The notes under the pieces: model-generated | Seen by the model: only the letters and a program-made list of their open reading frames with translations | Told to the model about the DNA's origin: nothing | The model's database searches: none | Source: Apostichopus parvimensis | Lineage: Eukaryota > Echinodermata > Holothuroidea > Aspidochirotida > Stichopodidae | Reading direction: 5' to 3' | Length of the DNA: 30,231 bases | NCBI GenBank assembly: GCA_000934455.1 | Contig: KN888516.1 | Span: forward strand, 46,054 to 76,284 | Shown: positions 20,301 through 29,063 of the stretch, piece by piece | Layout of the letters: each line of letters starts with the position of its first letter | How positions within the stretch are numbered: position 1 is the stretch's first letter | Made by a program: the position numbers and the translations under genes

Positions 20301-20717
20301 TATACTATATTTCCCAGGTACTCTACTAAAACAAATTTAGTTTGCTGAATTTATGCAGGAAAGTATTAACAAACAATGAAAGAAAAAATGGAACAATGTC
20401 ACTTTAGACAACAATATGTTGAAATTGCAATGACAAAAATCTATGTTGTGATTATCACATATAGCTGCGATTCCCACACCCTATATTATTGTTCTTAACA
20501 ACTATTTAAAGTATGGCACAACAGTAACATAGTCAAAGGTAATTGCTTTTGTTTTACCTTTCTTTAGCTTCCAGAAGTAGTCCAGTTGCTTCGGATGAGA
20601 GGTTGGACCGTCGGGAAAACTGTCCGCTATCTCAGAGGGTATTGCAAGAAGAAGATGACCTTTGACCTTGATGACGACTTATTTCAAGAGATTCTTGGGA
20701 TGAGACTAACAGCTTAA
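2278..20717 (+). CDS. PARG: Poly(ADP-ribose) glycohydrolase (PARG) family gene, 5'-partial, seven exons, with a giant insertion
   Basis: PARG hydrolyses the ribose-ribose bonds of poly(ADP-ribose), reversing PARP signalling in nucleus and cytoplasm. The reconstructed join is 2278-2395, 8350-8469, 9496-9720, 10366-10654, 13940-15970, 17867-18018 and 20568-20717. All introns are GT/AG and every junction keeps frame (phases 0,0,0,1,1,0). Motifs run in family order: KLRCILHYFKRL, VDFANRYIGGG, GLVQEEIRF, GFEQY, SGYS, LNKAFIGF, ATGNWGCGVFGGD and a C-terminal helix pair. The length is about 1,028 codons without the N-terminus, which lies upstream. The odd feature is about 735 residues inserted between LNKAFIGF and ATGNWGCG. 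The PARG assignment is certain at family level. It could be a PARG paralogue rather than the direct orthologue of the vertebrate gene. The insertion's function is inferred only. Confidence 0.95.
5271..5500. repeat. Dispersed repeat, copy 1 (second copy at 17215-17420)
   Basis: The segments CTCTCTTCTTACCTGTCTC, GCACTT...CATCTACCTAA, TTTTAGCACTGCGCCCTC, CCCATTCAG-like and TTTCCGTGATCAGTAG-like occur in the same order and orientation in intron 5. I found no terminal repeats or coding content. The family is unknown to me. Confidence 0.7.
5700..5830. repeat. Polypurine tract
   Basis: About 130 bases on the + strand are almost all A and G (GGAAAGGGAAGGAG, GAAAAGAAGGGGAAAGGG and similar). The Ser/Phe/Leu/Pro-rich reading frames opposite it are a by-product of this composition. 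Confidence 0.85.
8350..8469 (+). CDS. PARG: PARG exon 2 (strand leading into the catalytic macrodomain)
   Basis: Forty codons, phase 0 at both ends, from VFPQPLMPSLDTWE to GAGSNIAQ. The WETSEVPLCALIVKQEGAIE segment corresponds to the PARG stretch 'WE...PLT-L-V-YEGTIE' just before VDFANR. The acceptor is TTGTACAG/GTATTT and the donor is TTGCACAG/GTATGT. Both exon borders therefore carry nearly the same 12-base string, which is also the unit of the minisatellite that begins at the donor. The open frame continues through the donor into the repeat as far as 8874. Use of a downstream repeat as donor would therefore add Cys/Tyr/Val-rich residues rather than stop translation at once. Confidence 0.93.
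8464..9045 (+). repeat. Splice-site minisatellite, unit GTATGTTGTACAG (about 42 copies)
   Basis: The array begins exactly at the exon 2 donor (CAG/GTATGT). Units are 13 bp with 14-bp (GTATGTACATACAG) and 22-bp variants, and TACAG/TATAG alternation. A 98-bp higher-order period is visible from about 8775 and 8873. At least 15 unit junctions are exact CAG/GTATGT. The unit has no stop in any of the six frames, which explains the long open frames on both strands. Confidence 0.97.
9041..9148. repeat. 59-bp direct repeat, two copies
   Basis: TTGTTATTATGGTGCATGTG, then CCATCCATG.ACTATATATT, starts at 9041 and again at 9100 with only a few differences. It directly follows the minisatellite and shares the GTATGTTGTTATTATGG join. 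Confidence 0.9.
9149..9495 (+). other. 3' part of PARG intron 2
   Basis: Ordinary AT-rich intron ending TCTCTTTCCTGGTAG. Nothing else seen. Confidence 0.7.
9496..9720 (+). CDS. PARG: PARG exon 3 (catalytic signature exon)
   Basis: Seventy-five codons, phase 0 at both ends; acceptor CCTGGTAG, donor GAG/GTAGGG. It begins VDFANRYIGGGVMSSG and continues LVQEEIRF. This is the PARG signature GGG-X7-QEE, with the two glutamates used in catalysis. It then has CPELIAGLPFVECL, and GFEQYASHSGYSHSFSF, which holds the conserved EQY and the GY that contacts substrate. All expected key residues are present, so activity is predicted. The reading frame stays open into the intron to 10014, so intron 3 retention would give a truncated protein with about 98 extra residues. 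I read that extension as intronic because the next exon restores the family alignment. Confidence 0.96.
9721..10365 (+). other. PARG intron 3
   Basis: GTAGGG to GCTACAG. The exon 3 frame continues open for 98 codons to TAA at 10012-10014, then sequence is non-coding. No repeat or RNA gene seen. Confidence 0.8.
10366..10654 (+). CDS. PARG: PARG exon 4 (core strand plus start of the insertion)
   Basis: The exon starts in phase 0 at MDSSGKLETTLIAIDA (acceptor GCTGCTACAG) and ends with one spare base (TCGA/GTGAGT). IAIDA and YLQRDLNKAFIGF match the PARG 'VAIDAL-F ... RRELNKAYCGF' strand. The family would normally reach ATGNWGCG about a dozen residues later. Here the exon instead runs on for about 52 Ser/Asp/Glu/Thr-rich residues (SSNDDESEEDISFY, TAATEKS), a disordered-looking acidic linker rich in casein-kinase-2-type S-x-x-E/D sites. 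The split codon A+GT joins exon 13940-15970 as Ser. Confidence 0.94.
12229..12599. mobile_element. hAT-like MITE, 371 bp
   Basis: The terminal inverted repeats are perfect over 14 bp (CATAGGCGTAGGAG ... CTCCTACGCCTATG). An 8-bp target duplication CCTTCAAA lies at 12221-12228 and 12600-12607. The other copy of this region (near 13717) has a single CCTTCAAA and no element, which proves the borders. G-rich and C-rich stretches lie just inside the ends. There is no transposase frame. An 8-bp duplication with CA...TG ends suits the hAT superfamily. Confidence 0.93.
12823..12888 (+). pseudogene. Duplicate fragment of exon 5 (first 66 nt), cut off by the gap
   Basis: Matches the first 66 bases of exon 5 (13940-14005), beginning GTGAATCCTATGATCTCAAC, with the same acceptor. 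It is best read as the end of a contig rather than a real extra exon. Confidence 0.9.
12889..12938. other. Assembly gap (50 Ns)
   Basis: Exactly 50 Ns. The sequence immediately after it equals the sequence at 11460, so the gap joins overlapping contigs rather than spanning unknown DNA. Confidence 0.98.
12939..14005 (+). repeat. Overlap copy 2 (contig start), empty-site version
   Basis: The counterpart of 11460-12888. Where copy 1 has the MITE, this copy reads ACCTTCAAACAACAATG without interruption. It continues straight into the full exon 5. Confidence 0.93.
13940..15970 (+). CDS. PARG exon 5: 677-residue insertion with AKAP-like amphipathic helices
   Basis: 2,031 nt, phase 1 at both ends, divisible by three; acceptor CAATTTCCAG, donor AGTG/GTGAGT. 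It has no PARG homology that I can see. Amphipathic helices with small/aliphatic faces recur: YGNALSKAITDIAV (13972-14013), ENMLEFCEQLTQEVIISVI (14176-14232), TGLVDDIVASAVTGAINRKL (14410-14469), MVENYVSGVIGQAVCIAKQ, EESLQYFSAELAKRVESD (15322-15375), RLAADIMQDVAIQM (within 15487-15555), LLSLAANLANTILESAM (15628-15690) and EMAWSISSTVLSEAFVDI (15859-15930). They resemble RII-binding helices of AKAPs. Low-complexity Ser/Gly/Asp linkers separate them. R-R-x-S sites lie at 15202-15213, 15304-15315 and 15388-15399. The coding call is strong because the frame stays open across the whole exon and both splice joins fit. The AKAP role is inference. Confidence 0.9.
15971..17866 (+). other. PARG intron 5
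   Basis: GTGAGT to CTGTATAG. It contains an AT-rich hairpin near 16336-16395 (ATTATTTATATA / TATATAAATAAT), a G-run at 17110-17122 and the second dispersed repeat copy at 17215-17420. No coding content recognised. Confidence 0.8.
17215..17420. repeat. Dispersed repeat, copy 2
   Basis: Same order of segments as 5271-5500: CTCTTACCTGTCTCC, GCACTTTCCCATCTACCTAA, GTTTTAGCACTGCGCCCTC and TTTCGTGATTGGTG. It diverges from copy 1 by substitutions and an internal insertion (GCTCCCTGGGCACTGCCC). Confidence 0.7.
17867..18018 (+). CDS. PARG: PARG exon 6 (adenine/phosphate loop)
   Basis: Acceptor TTCTGTATAG, donor GAAGAG/GTTAGA. It begins with two bases completing a codon (G+AA, Glu) and reads VQRPLATGNWGCGVFGGD then PQVKSLLQWVAASQAG and IYYYSFGDGRVEE. 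ATGNWGCG-FGGD is the highly conserved PARG loop that carries the phenylalanine lining the substrate cleft. The following helix (K-LLQ--AA) and YY-FGD match the family. The frame is fixed by the exon 5 junction. It ends in phase 0. If exon 5 were skipped, exon 4 would still join in frame here (A+AA, Lys). Confidence 0.96.
18131..19301. mobile_element. Palindromic (foldback) element, arms about 585 bp
   Basis: The left end TACACAGTAAACCAACA is matched by TGTTGGTTTACTGTGTA at the right end. Arms align in inverted orientation throughout, e.g. GCACATGGGG at 18665 with CCCCATGTGC at 18768, and GGCAATTTTTCATAAAGTTT in the left arm with its complement in the right. Identity is roughly 80% by eye with small indels; the centre is near 18721. 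Both ends begin with TA, suiting a Tc1/mariner-type TA target. No transposase is present. The short open frames inside are not genes. Confidence 0.85.
20046..20151. repeat. 106-bp near-perfect hairpin, no loop
   Basis: Two 53-bp arms meet at TTTC/GAAA (20098/20099) with 51 of 53 positions paired. The outer arm reads TTTGGGATTCAG..TTCAAG. A second palindrome, GCCAAAGATCTTTGGC (20030-20045), abuts the left arm. It is possibly a small foldback MITE. The open frames on both strands here are mirror products. Confidence 0.95.
20568..20717 (+). CDS. PARG: PARG terminal coding exon
   Basis: The acceptor is CCTTTCTTTAG. Forty-nine codons plus TAA, read in phase 0: LPEVVQLLRMRGWTVGKTVR, then YLRGYCKKKMTFDLDDDLFQ and a short tail. 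'L--R-WTVG--VRYL--Y' matches the C-terminal helix of PARG ('LTERKLTVGDVYKLL--YY'). The protein stops sooner after this helix than the human enzyme, whose tail runs some 40 residues further. The exon is followed by an AT-rich 3' untranslated region. Confidence 0.93.
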   Translation, partial: LPEVVQLLRMRGWTVGKTVRYLRGYCKKKMTFDLDDDLFQEILGMRLTA

Positions 20718-21760
20718 TTGATGGAATTACAGGAAAACACCTCATTCTTAGAGGGCTGAGCAAGAAGTGGACTACCTATGATGAAGATGTATTTCAAGAA
20801 TTCAAGACCAAAAAACACTTAAAACACAATTTGCATGGTTATGGAAAAGTTTTCACAATCTGAAAGGATATTGAAAAAGATGTTGGCATTGAACATTTAG
20901 CAATAGTCTTAGGAAGTGCTACAATCTAATTGAAACATACCAAATGCCCGAAAACACAAATTATAGCATGGTTTACAATTCAGGGGTGTGCAATTGAGAA
21001 AATTAAACATTGAATTTTTGGAAATGCATTTCATGGTTGTGACATCACATCTTTGGGACACAAAGTAATTTGTATTGTACTTTATGGTTCATAACACACA
21101 AATTAGGAGCGGTTGCTCATAAACCTTGTAGTTAGAGTGATGTATACCTATATATATATGTAAATATTAAATGGCTCGGTCAAAGTGAAACAACCTTACA
21201 ACACAATACAACATAATACATGTCGCTTTAATTTGCATGGTAATGTGGTCAATGCTTTTTTTTTCATATTTTATTGCTGTTAGGTATTCCCCATCCTGCA
21301 AAGATAGGCATAGGCTATGGTTACATATTGCAGAGAAGTCAAATGGTTTTCATTGCTGCTGTGTGTGTGTGATTCTCAAAATAATTTGCAGAGGAAACTG
21401 GTTTGTCATCAAATTTGTTTCAGCAAGCTATAAAACATGAAATATTTACTGCTCTATGTACAGCCAAGAAAAATAAAATATTTAGGCTTCGAGTTGAAAA
21501 ATGTTTTTATAGAAGTGAAAGTGTGGCATACAGAGAACTAAAAAGGAACCTTTTTGTCACATTATGAAATTAAACTACTTTTTATTTTGAGGTGATGATA
21601 TTTCGGGTCATGTAGGGACTAAACATGAGCTTGTGTTTCTGTTTTGCCTTTAATGTAATTGGAGAAAGTTGAGAGTGGTTTACTTTTACGCAATGTCTTT
21701 TGATCATCTCTGCATTCTTTAGTATTTCAAAGAATAAAATGCCTACAGAACTCCCAGTTA
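20718..21760 (+). other. PARG 3' untranslated region (extent uncertain)
   Basis: Non-coding AT-rich sequence after the TAA. The first canonical poly(A) signal that I see is AATAAA at 21472-21477; another lies at 21733-21738. Either could end the transcript. Confidence 0.6.
21472..21477 (+). terminator. Candidate poly(A) signal AATAAA
   Basis: The first AATAAA after the stop codon, about 755 bases downstream, followed by T-rich sequence (ATGTTTTTATAG). A second AATAAA at 21733 is the alternative. Confidence 0.5.
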
Positions 21761-22935
21761 TTGCACTACTTATACCTTGTTTAAAATGAATAAATTAGAG
21801 TATTCTTTTTGTCAGCAATAGAACAAGTAATGAAAGAAATGAGTTGGAACAAACAAATTCTTTAATTTACATTCGCAAATAAACCAGAAGGATACTTACT
21901 CACAGAAACTGGTAAGGCCAATAACAAGCTATTTCAACCTTTTCTATAAATAAATTGTTATGAGCATGACACTATCTGTTGGAAAGAATGAGACACTTAG
22001 GAAATCTTAGTAATAAAACAGAAGCAATTACTTAAAGCAATTTAACACTCCTCATGTCCAAAAATATTATTGTTTTTGTTGTAGTAGAAATGTATCAAAT
22101 GCGAAAAAGGTTATGTATCATAATTTAATTCCAACTGGAGTGTTATCTGAAATAACCTGATTCAGTAAATTGCAAATTATAACTGTTTTATCAACGTAAT
22201 ATTGCTCTCCAGAATTATTCTTCCTTTACTACTGTAGACCTTGTTGAATTTTCTATTTAGTTTATATCTGAAATATAAAATTTCAAAATTTCAAAACTAA
22301 TCCAAAGTATGATTAAAAGTTTTGAAAATAAATCACATGATCTTACATAAGCAATGTATATGGCCAGTATGCTTAATCAAGTTAATTGATTGATAAAAAA
22401 TTACCTGTGTTTGGTTACGATGCTGAAGGCTCAGTAACCTTTGCAATCTTGCTGGTGTGTGTGCATGCGTGTGTGCGGGTGCGCAAGTTGAGTCAATGTC
22501 ATGCATGGTAGGTATATGCCCCATGATGTGTAGATGTGTCCTATTGGTTTTTTGGTTCCCTTCTCATGAATATTATATAGTGCAAAGTGCAAACTTTTTG
22601 AGAAAAGTTGTACTTGATTGTGGTGAAGCCATAGTAGGTTTCCCAATACCATTTATACCCAGACACTGCACATGTAGGTAGATTTTACTTCTAGACTTAT
22701 TTATCAATTTCAAATCATGAGTCACTATGCCACTTTTAAAACTTCATCTTGGCAGTAATCTTGAATAAATATTCCTAGCAGGCATTATCTCATAATCTGG
22801 TGATTTATTTCATACAACCAATTACTTTTGTATTTGTGTCCTTTTCATATTTATAGTTTTTGATTCAGCTATCATATACTAGGAGTATGCTGATATATTT
22901 TTACAGACCTGTTGTAGCACCCTACTTTTAGAGTC

Positions 22936-22989
<54 letters not shown>

Positions 22990-25900
22990 CAAAATACACA
23001 TATAAGTACCAAGACAATGTGGATATTTGAATCTAAATTTGATTATGACAACACAGATATGAATAGCAAAATGTAACTATATGTGTAGGAGCAAAAACAC
23101 ATCTGATGTGAACGTAGTCACAGCTGGTTGCTTTCAGGGAGCTGTCAGTCCAATTGCAGAAGTTAAGACTGTTACAGCCAGGACAATGTGTTATAACAGC
23201 TCCATTATGTGTGAAATGCCACTAATGTATTCTAGCTTCACAAAATACTGTATATTATGTGATTTGAGAAAAAAGAAAAGACAACTACCAAGGCAAGAAA
23301 TGTTGTGATATTTGCCAGAGATATGAGAGTATGATTATGTCCGTAAAACGAACAGTACACCGAAACCATTAGCTTATATGATGAGGTGATTTATATCAAT
23401 TCAAATTATGCAATATTTTACAGAAAGAGAGATCGTTTAGAGATTGTATGGAGTGTCAGTAATTTCGTGCAGAGAAACAAGTGAAGAAAAATATAAGCTT
23501 AAAAGGTTTCTCGTAAGCATTAGTAAAACAACACATTATATAGTCATATTGCTTAAAACATCTCCAAAATGATTGTATAAATTGTCAGAAAATTACAACA
23601 AGTGCTGTAAAGGTTGAACCGGATGCACATTTGTTGTTAGTGCCTTCCTTTCACAACAAATTTTGATTGAGAAGGATGCTACTTAAATTAGTGAAATGTA
23701 TATGATATCTATTGTTGTTGGAAATATAATAAACAATATGTGGCTGAATGTACCATAAATTGTTCAGTTTATCCATACTTATTGTTTGAATGCAAACACT
23801 GCCCCATTAATATGAATATAGAAATACATACACTAAATGCATGGAATGATTAGCAACCTTGTAGTAGAGAGAAGTTCTTAAGTAACTTGTTCATATTGTG
23901 GTCAACATTGTTACTCTGTATCATATAGGTGTTTACTATGTATATCACCCATACAGTACATTTGTTACTTATTGACTATCTTCAGCTAAGTGAAGTATTA
24001 CTGTATGTATTGTAAGGTGATGACATCTTTATCCACAAATACCAGACCAGAATGATATATCTTCATAAGGCTATATCTGCCTCTTCCTCATCATCAGACT
24101 ATTTATTGATGGGCCCTGGCTGTACATTCTTGTATTGCATGAGATTGATGACACACATACTAGTTACTATTGAGACTTGTTGTTCCATAAAGAACTCCCC
24201 TCCCTCCATTGGGGCCAGATGTTACTTACATACAACCAAAGATGTGACATTTCAATGAAATTGTATATTTATGTTAAGATGTTTAAGACAAAGAGTTTCT
24301 TATTCTCTAAATGCAGTTTTTATTGTTTCAGAGATCAGATGTTGTTTGGAATTTACCCAGATATATTTTTTTTATCTTGCAACAGAGAGTTTGATGCAAA
24401 CAAATCAGCAGCAGCTTATATTTATGTTTGGATATGAAAACAAAGAATATTTTTTCAGTCCAACACCAGGTCTGAATGAAGTTAGCCTATTTTCTTGCTT
24501 GTAACTAATGTTCTATCTTTGCCCACCACTATAATGAAATAGCCTTTAATTTATTTTCACTTTGTCTAGAGAAACACTTGATAATTAAGTGCCAATACAG
24601 TTCCTAATTGAGTTAAATTTGCTTTGCTGTTTGACATTTTGCTGTTTGATATTACAACTTTCGCTTCCTTTTCTTTCATTTTTTCTTCATTAATGATCTC
24701 AGGGTTACCTATACAAAAACTATGCTTGGGTAGGCAAAACTGTCAAATATTAAGGCTACCCTTGAAGGATGACCCACTGAGTTAGTGTGGGGGGGGGGGT
24801 ATGGAGGGGTACTTTGAAATGAGTTTGATTATCTTTCACAATAATATTATTTTTGTTAGCAGTACAATAACTCTTTACCTCATTTGAGCATTTCAAAGCA
24901 ATCTTATTTACTTTGATATTAAAGTTGAAAACATGTTTAAATTTGATGGTAACTAACTTACCTTACTGTATGGATTTTTGTGTATAGGTAGCTTCTCAAG
25001 TACAGTGTAGAGACTCAATCAATGATATTGTTCATCCTTAAGTTTCTAAATGTGTGACTAGAGATGAGATAGGTGACAGAGAGGAATGTTGCAGAGATAT
25101 CACCAAATGTTCTCAATCTCTCAGAACCAATACTTAAGTGAATTGAAACAAGTCAAAGGTATTTTTCCTTTTGGAATAATTACATAACTTTCCTGTTTGG
25201 TGGTTAAATCTCTGATAACATTGTTGTATTTCTCATTTCTATGATATATTTTTTATTGTACTGTGGTTCTGTTTTCCTTCATTATGTCTCATGGTTCAAT
25301 ACTTTCAAGTAGATGTAGTCATGAGTCCTCCATACATCCAGCCAAATGCCATCTAAGAACATTTCTAGGTAATTCTTTCTCCCCCTCCCCCTTCCTCCCT
25401 CCCCTCCCCCTCCCTCCATGTGATTTGTAGAATATATATCATGAGTGTCTGTGTTAAGTGATCCTCTCCATGCTTTGTGCCTCCATTTTGTTTATTTATT
25501 TTTCAGTGTTCTCATCAATCATATCATGTGTAATGTTTGCTTGTGCAGATGACCAATGATAGAAGTTTCATATCAAATAATGAAGTAGAGCCTTCCCTTC
25601 GAAACATTGTGCATGTAGGTAGTACTGATCGTTCAATGACATGTTGAGAATCAATTCACACCCTTTAAGAACCTGCTCTTTAGCTTTTACTAAAGTGAAG
25701 AAATCTTGGATGGTTTGATTACAATTTGATTATAAGTGCTTGGTAGGTTTGGTAAAACTGTTGATTACAGCAGCTGTTAATGTTGAAGTAATTGGTTTTG
25801 GTAGTCTACCTAAACTCCCATGACTAGTGTACCTTTAAATGTGAGAGCCTTTGTCAGATTAGACAAAGTTTGACTTCCAGGCATGTTGGTTTGTCAAGCA

Positions 25901-26965
25901 GAAAAATAGAGAAACACTTGTAAATAATTTTAGTTATTATTTTTCATTCTACTGATTCATCCATTATATTTCAATCAGATAGACATTTTCATTTCTCAGT
26001 AAACCTTGAAATAGCTTGCGTCCACGTTCATTGAAAAAAAACATCCATTGATGATGGAAGCAATCATTAATTTGTTGTGCATTTGAAAAGGTGCTCAACA
26101 TGTGTGCTTGATAATTCTTAGGCCGGTGATCCATGGTGGGGATGGGATGGGTGGGGGGGGGGTGGGAATGCAAAGGGATTGCTTAAAGTGTGCTTAATTT
26201 TATGATTGAATAATTATTTGATAAAATGTTTTATTGTCATCATTATTTATAATTAAATGTCTGATTAATATCTTAAGTGATGTTAGTATTAATAATCCAC
26301 CTGTTCATTGAGCAAATTAGAGTGGCTTCTTCAAGCTTATAATGAGAAGGGGGGGGGGGGAGGCTGTAACCTCTGTTACACCTGTGAGTATTGGAAATGA
26401 TATGTGGTCCTTTCATTAACAGGAAATATAATTTTACTTAAATCTATTTACTGACCATATGGAATATTGTGCATGTCTTACTGTGGGTAAAGTAGCCTGT
26501 ATGGCACACTTTACTTTGTTTCTGCTGTGTGGTGCTATGGACATCTGTTTTAGAGAACTTGAGGATGAAATGAAAGGAATGTGACCCTCTTGTTGGAAAA
26601 CACTTTTAAAGTTCAAGAAGAACTACCATTGTCTTGGTTTTTGAAGTCATTATTTGTATTCTGTATACTTGTAAGCTGTTATCAACAGACAAGTGTCTTA
26701 TGAAAGTTGTCTTCATATAATAACAAAGAGACTTGGGTGGGGAGAGGGGTAGGTCGGAGGGGATTGGCTATTGTAGGTAGGGTGTCCACTGCTCAGATAC
26801 TGGTATCCAAGTAAACCATGACAGGAGGTTAACCTCTTTTTACACTGTTACCTGGACTATATGATTTAGGGAGGGGTCATATGATGGCATTAGGCTATGT
26901 CTGAGTTAAGAATGTTGTCTGAAGTAGTTGTCACTTGATTCTCTTAATTCTGTTTTTTTTTTCAG
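21761..26965. other. AT-rich region without a recognised gene
   Basis: Both strands were examined. Short open frames (for example near 23081 and 24177) have no motif I recognise. It holds a (TA)n tract, G-runs near 24789, 26152 and 26349, and a CT-rich stretch at 25376-25418. It may contain untranslated or intronic sequence of the unit ending near 27113. Confidence 0.55.
22938..22986. repeat. (TA)n microsatellite
   Basis: About 49 bases of alternating TA, interrupted once by TATGTA. Confidence 0.95.
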
Positions 26966-27051
26966 ACGATGGTTTTGAACTTCAATTTAAACAGAGTTTT
27001 GGCATCATTCTTGCTATCAATAAGTTTGTAAAAAGAACAGATTTCAGTTAG
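26966..27051 (+). CDS. Possible terminal exon of an unidentified gene
   Basis: A strong acceptor (GTTTTTTTTTTCAG) is followed by an open frame of 27 residues read after two bases of a split codon: DGFELQFKQSFG then IILAINKFVKRTDFS and TAG. An AATAAA lies 57 bases downstream with T/G-rich sequence after it (GATTTGTGCAATTTGGCATTTTTAG). I recognise no family and cannot identify upstream exons; 25550-25614 (after TTGTGCAG, before GTAGGT) is one weak candidate. It could equally be a chance acceptor. Confidence 0.3.
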
Positions 27052-27107
27052 CAACCATTGTGAAATAGCTATACTGTGATAACCTGATTCATAGACAGAT
27101 GTTGAAT

Positions 27108-27113
27108 AATAAA
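27108..27113 (+). terminator. Candidate poly(A) signal AATAAA
   Basis: GAATAATAAATG followed by T- and G-rich downstream sequence. The spacing after the putative stop at 27049-27051 is typical of a short 3' UTR. Confidence 0.4.
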
Positions 27114-27549
27114 TGATTTGTGCAATTTGGCATTTTTAGTTTCTGTCATTTCTTTGTGTTAAATGTTGTTGCTTAATAGAAACTTAATTGGTTGTGTCTG
27201 CACTTTTCATCTTAAGAATGTGAAGGTACAACTAAATTGTGATGTTTAAACCTGAAATTTCAGCTTGTATTGTTGCTGTTTCATCTCTACATAGAGATAT
27301 TTTGACTTGCGTTGACATTGTATTGCAAAATGTGTATGTCTTACCTCTAAATTTCCATTTTCATCAGAAAGTTCTGTTTTGTGTCAAAATTTTGATGTGT
27401 ACTATCGATATTTTGAATCTAATGTCAATATTTCATATCTAAGTTTTGACAATTAATCATAAAAATTGTGATACTTATAATGCTGAAATTTTGACATTTT
27501 GCTAAAGATTTGATGTTTAATATCAAAATTTTACTTTTCATTCAATTTA

Positions 27550-27985
27550 TTTTTGTGGTAGAGGTCAAAGGGTATTTGAGGACAACAGCAGTCAAAACAT
27601 TGAAACCAATGTAAACATGATAACTGATAAGTCTATCTTTGACAATATCTTACTTGGTTTGTTGGTGCCTCTTACTTCGTCTTTCTTGGCAATGATTTTG
27701 GTGGAGGTCAAAAGGCATTTGAGATCAGTGGGCTCAATACCTGAAAACTTTGAAATCTTTAAACTCAGTAAACTCACCTTAGGTGAATCTGGAACTTAAT
27801 ATGTAGATACCACTTATGTAGTTCTTGACTGCTGTTGTTTTTAGTGGTGGTCAAAGGTCATATTAAGAAAGCAGTGGTCAAAATCTGAAAACTTTAAAAA
27901 ATGCTTTATCTGGTGGTTTAACTTTGGTATATAATGTACTAGGTATATACCAAATTCTGTTGGTTTATTGATTGCAGTAGACAGA
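27550..27985. repeat. Diverged ~145-bp tandem repeat with GGTCAAAGGTCA-like cores
   Basis: Three copies begin near 27554, 27698 and 27843 with GTGG.(A)GGTCAAAGG, followed by TATTTGAGG..A and a CAAAAC.TGAAAACTTT-like motif. The core of copy 3 (27849-27860, GGTCAAAGGTCA) is a DR1 arrangement of AGGTCA half-sites. Another such string is at 28169-28181 (AGGTCAAAGGTGA). Confidence 0.7.
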
Positions 27986-28330
27986 GTTTGTTCAACTTTG
28001 TGAAGGCACACAATGTATGTAATGCTGTACAAAAGGTCTGATATAATCTTGAGTACAACATACAAAGTAGACCATGAAATCTGTTTCAGAGGATGAACCC
28101 TCTTGTATTGGGGTCTTCAACACACAGGTCAAGTCTAGGCTTATTAGTTTAGTTTGTTTGAAGTGGAAAGGTCAAAGGTGAAAGGTTATCTTTTGAAGCA
28201 CTGGTCTGAGATAGTGTCAGAGGTCTGCTCATTTTATCTGAGATTTTCTTATTAAAGAAAATGGAGTTGTTGGAAAGTTGAGGAATCTTGTGAATGGATT
28301 AGATAATCTCATGAATGGGTCATTGATTCC

Positions 28331-29063
28331 TAATAATAATAATAATGGAAATACTATATTCTCATTAAGATAGTGCCAAGATCCAGAGGAACCCAATGGT
28401 GAGTGTGCTCAGGGATATGCCATAGAAGATAAGGTTTGTCTTGAGTCTGTTCTTGAATTTATTAATGTTCGGTGCTGACTTACTTGCAATGGGAGTTGGT
28501 TCCATAGAGAGGGAGCAGCATTGGTGACAGATCTTTGACCAAAAGACTTGAGCTTCCAAATTGGAATATGGAGTAGTTACTGAGAGGAGTGATTGGGTGG
28601 AGGTGAGCCGGCGACTGGTCATATTACTCAGATATTGTGGTGCTATTCCATTCAGGGCCAGGGCCTTGTTAATGAGCAGGAGGATATTAAGGTCTATCCT
28701 GTAGGAGACTGGTAACCGATATAGTCGAGAAAGCATGGCTGTGATTTGGTCAAACTTCTTGGACCGTGTGATAATTCTAGCTGCAGTATTCTGGATATGT
28801 TAAAGTACTTGTAGGTGGTTGTCAGGCAAGCCAAGCAGTGAATTAGCATAATCCAGTTTGGAAGACATCATTACGGCATTGGTAATGGTCATGCATGACT
28901 TTTCAGTAGGATATTTCCTAAGAATTGTTAAAGGCATTGGTGGCAGAATTGTTATTTTGTTTAGCTCAATTTGGTAATGATACATTAATGGCCTCACATT
29001 GAATCTATGTGAAATCTCCACACATGAAGATTTGTCATGCTGGATATTGAGAAACTTTAGCAT
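28331..29063 (-). pseudogene. LINE (CR1/L2-like) reverse-transcriptase 3' fragment, broken
   Basis: Reading the - strand, the frame gives SSKLDYANSLLGLPD, an in-frame TAA (28800-28802), then HIQNTAARIITRSKKFDQIT, MLSRLYRLPVSYRIDLNILL, LLINKALALNGIAPQYLSN and FKNRLKTNLIFYG. This is the well-known thumb/C-terminal part of non-LTR retrotransposon polyproteins ('SRLDYCNSLL-GLP', 'LHWLPV--RI-FK-LLL-YKAL', 'FK--LKT'). A TTATTATTA-type tail follows the last codon (28331-28346 on the + strand), as in CR1/L2 3' ends. The 5' part is missing. It is a dead, 5'-truncated copy. Confidence 0.88.

Larger units (their letters stand above)
18019..20567 (+). other. PARG intron 6 with two palindromic elements
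   Basis: GTTAGA to CTTTCTTTAG. A 36-bp stem-loop (GAACATTTCC ... AAATGTTC, 18041-18076) is followed by the 1.17-kb palindrome and, after 0.7 kb, the 106-bp hairpin. TTAA and AAAT microsatellites lie near 19403-19430 and 19769-19800. Confidence 0.8.

Noticed and set aside
23081..23308. 75-codon + strand open frame with an AG acceptor-like string before it
   Set aside because: I see no homology, no matching neighbour exon and a weak polypyrimidine tract; kept only as background.
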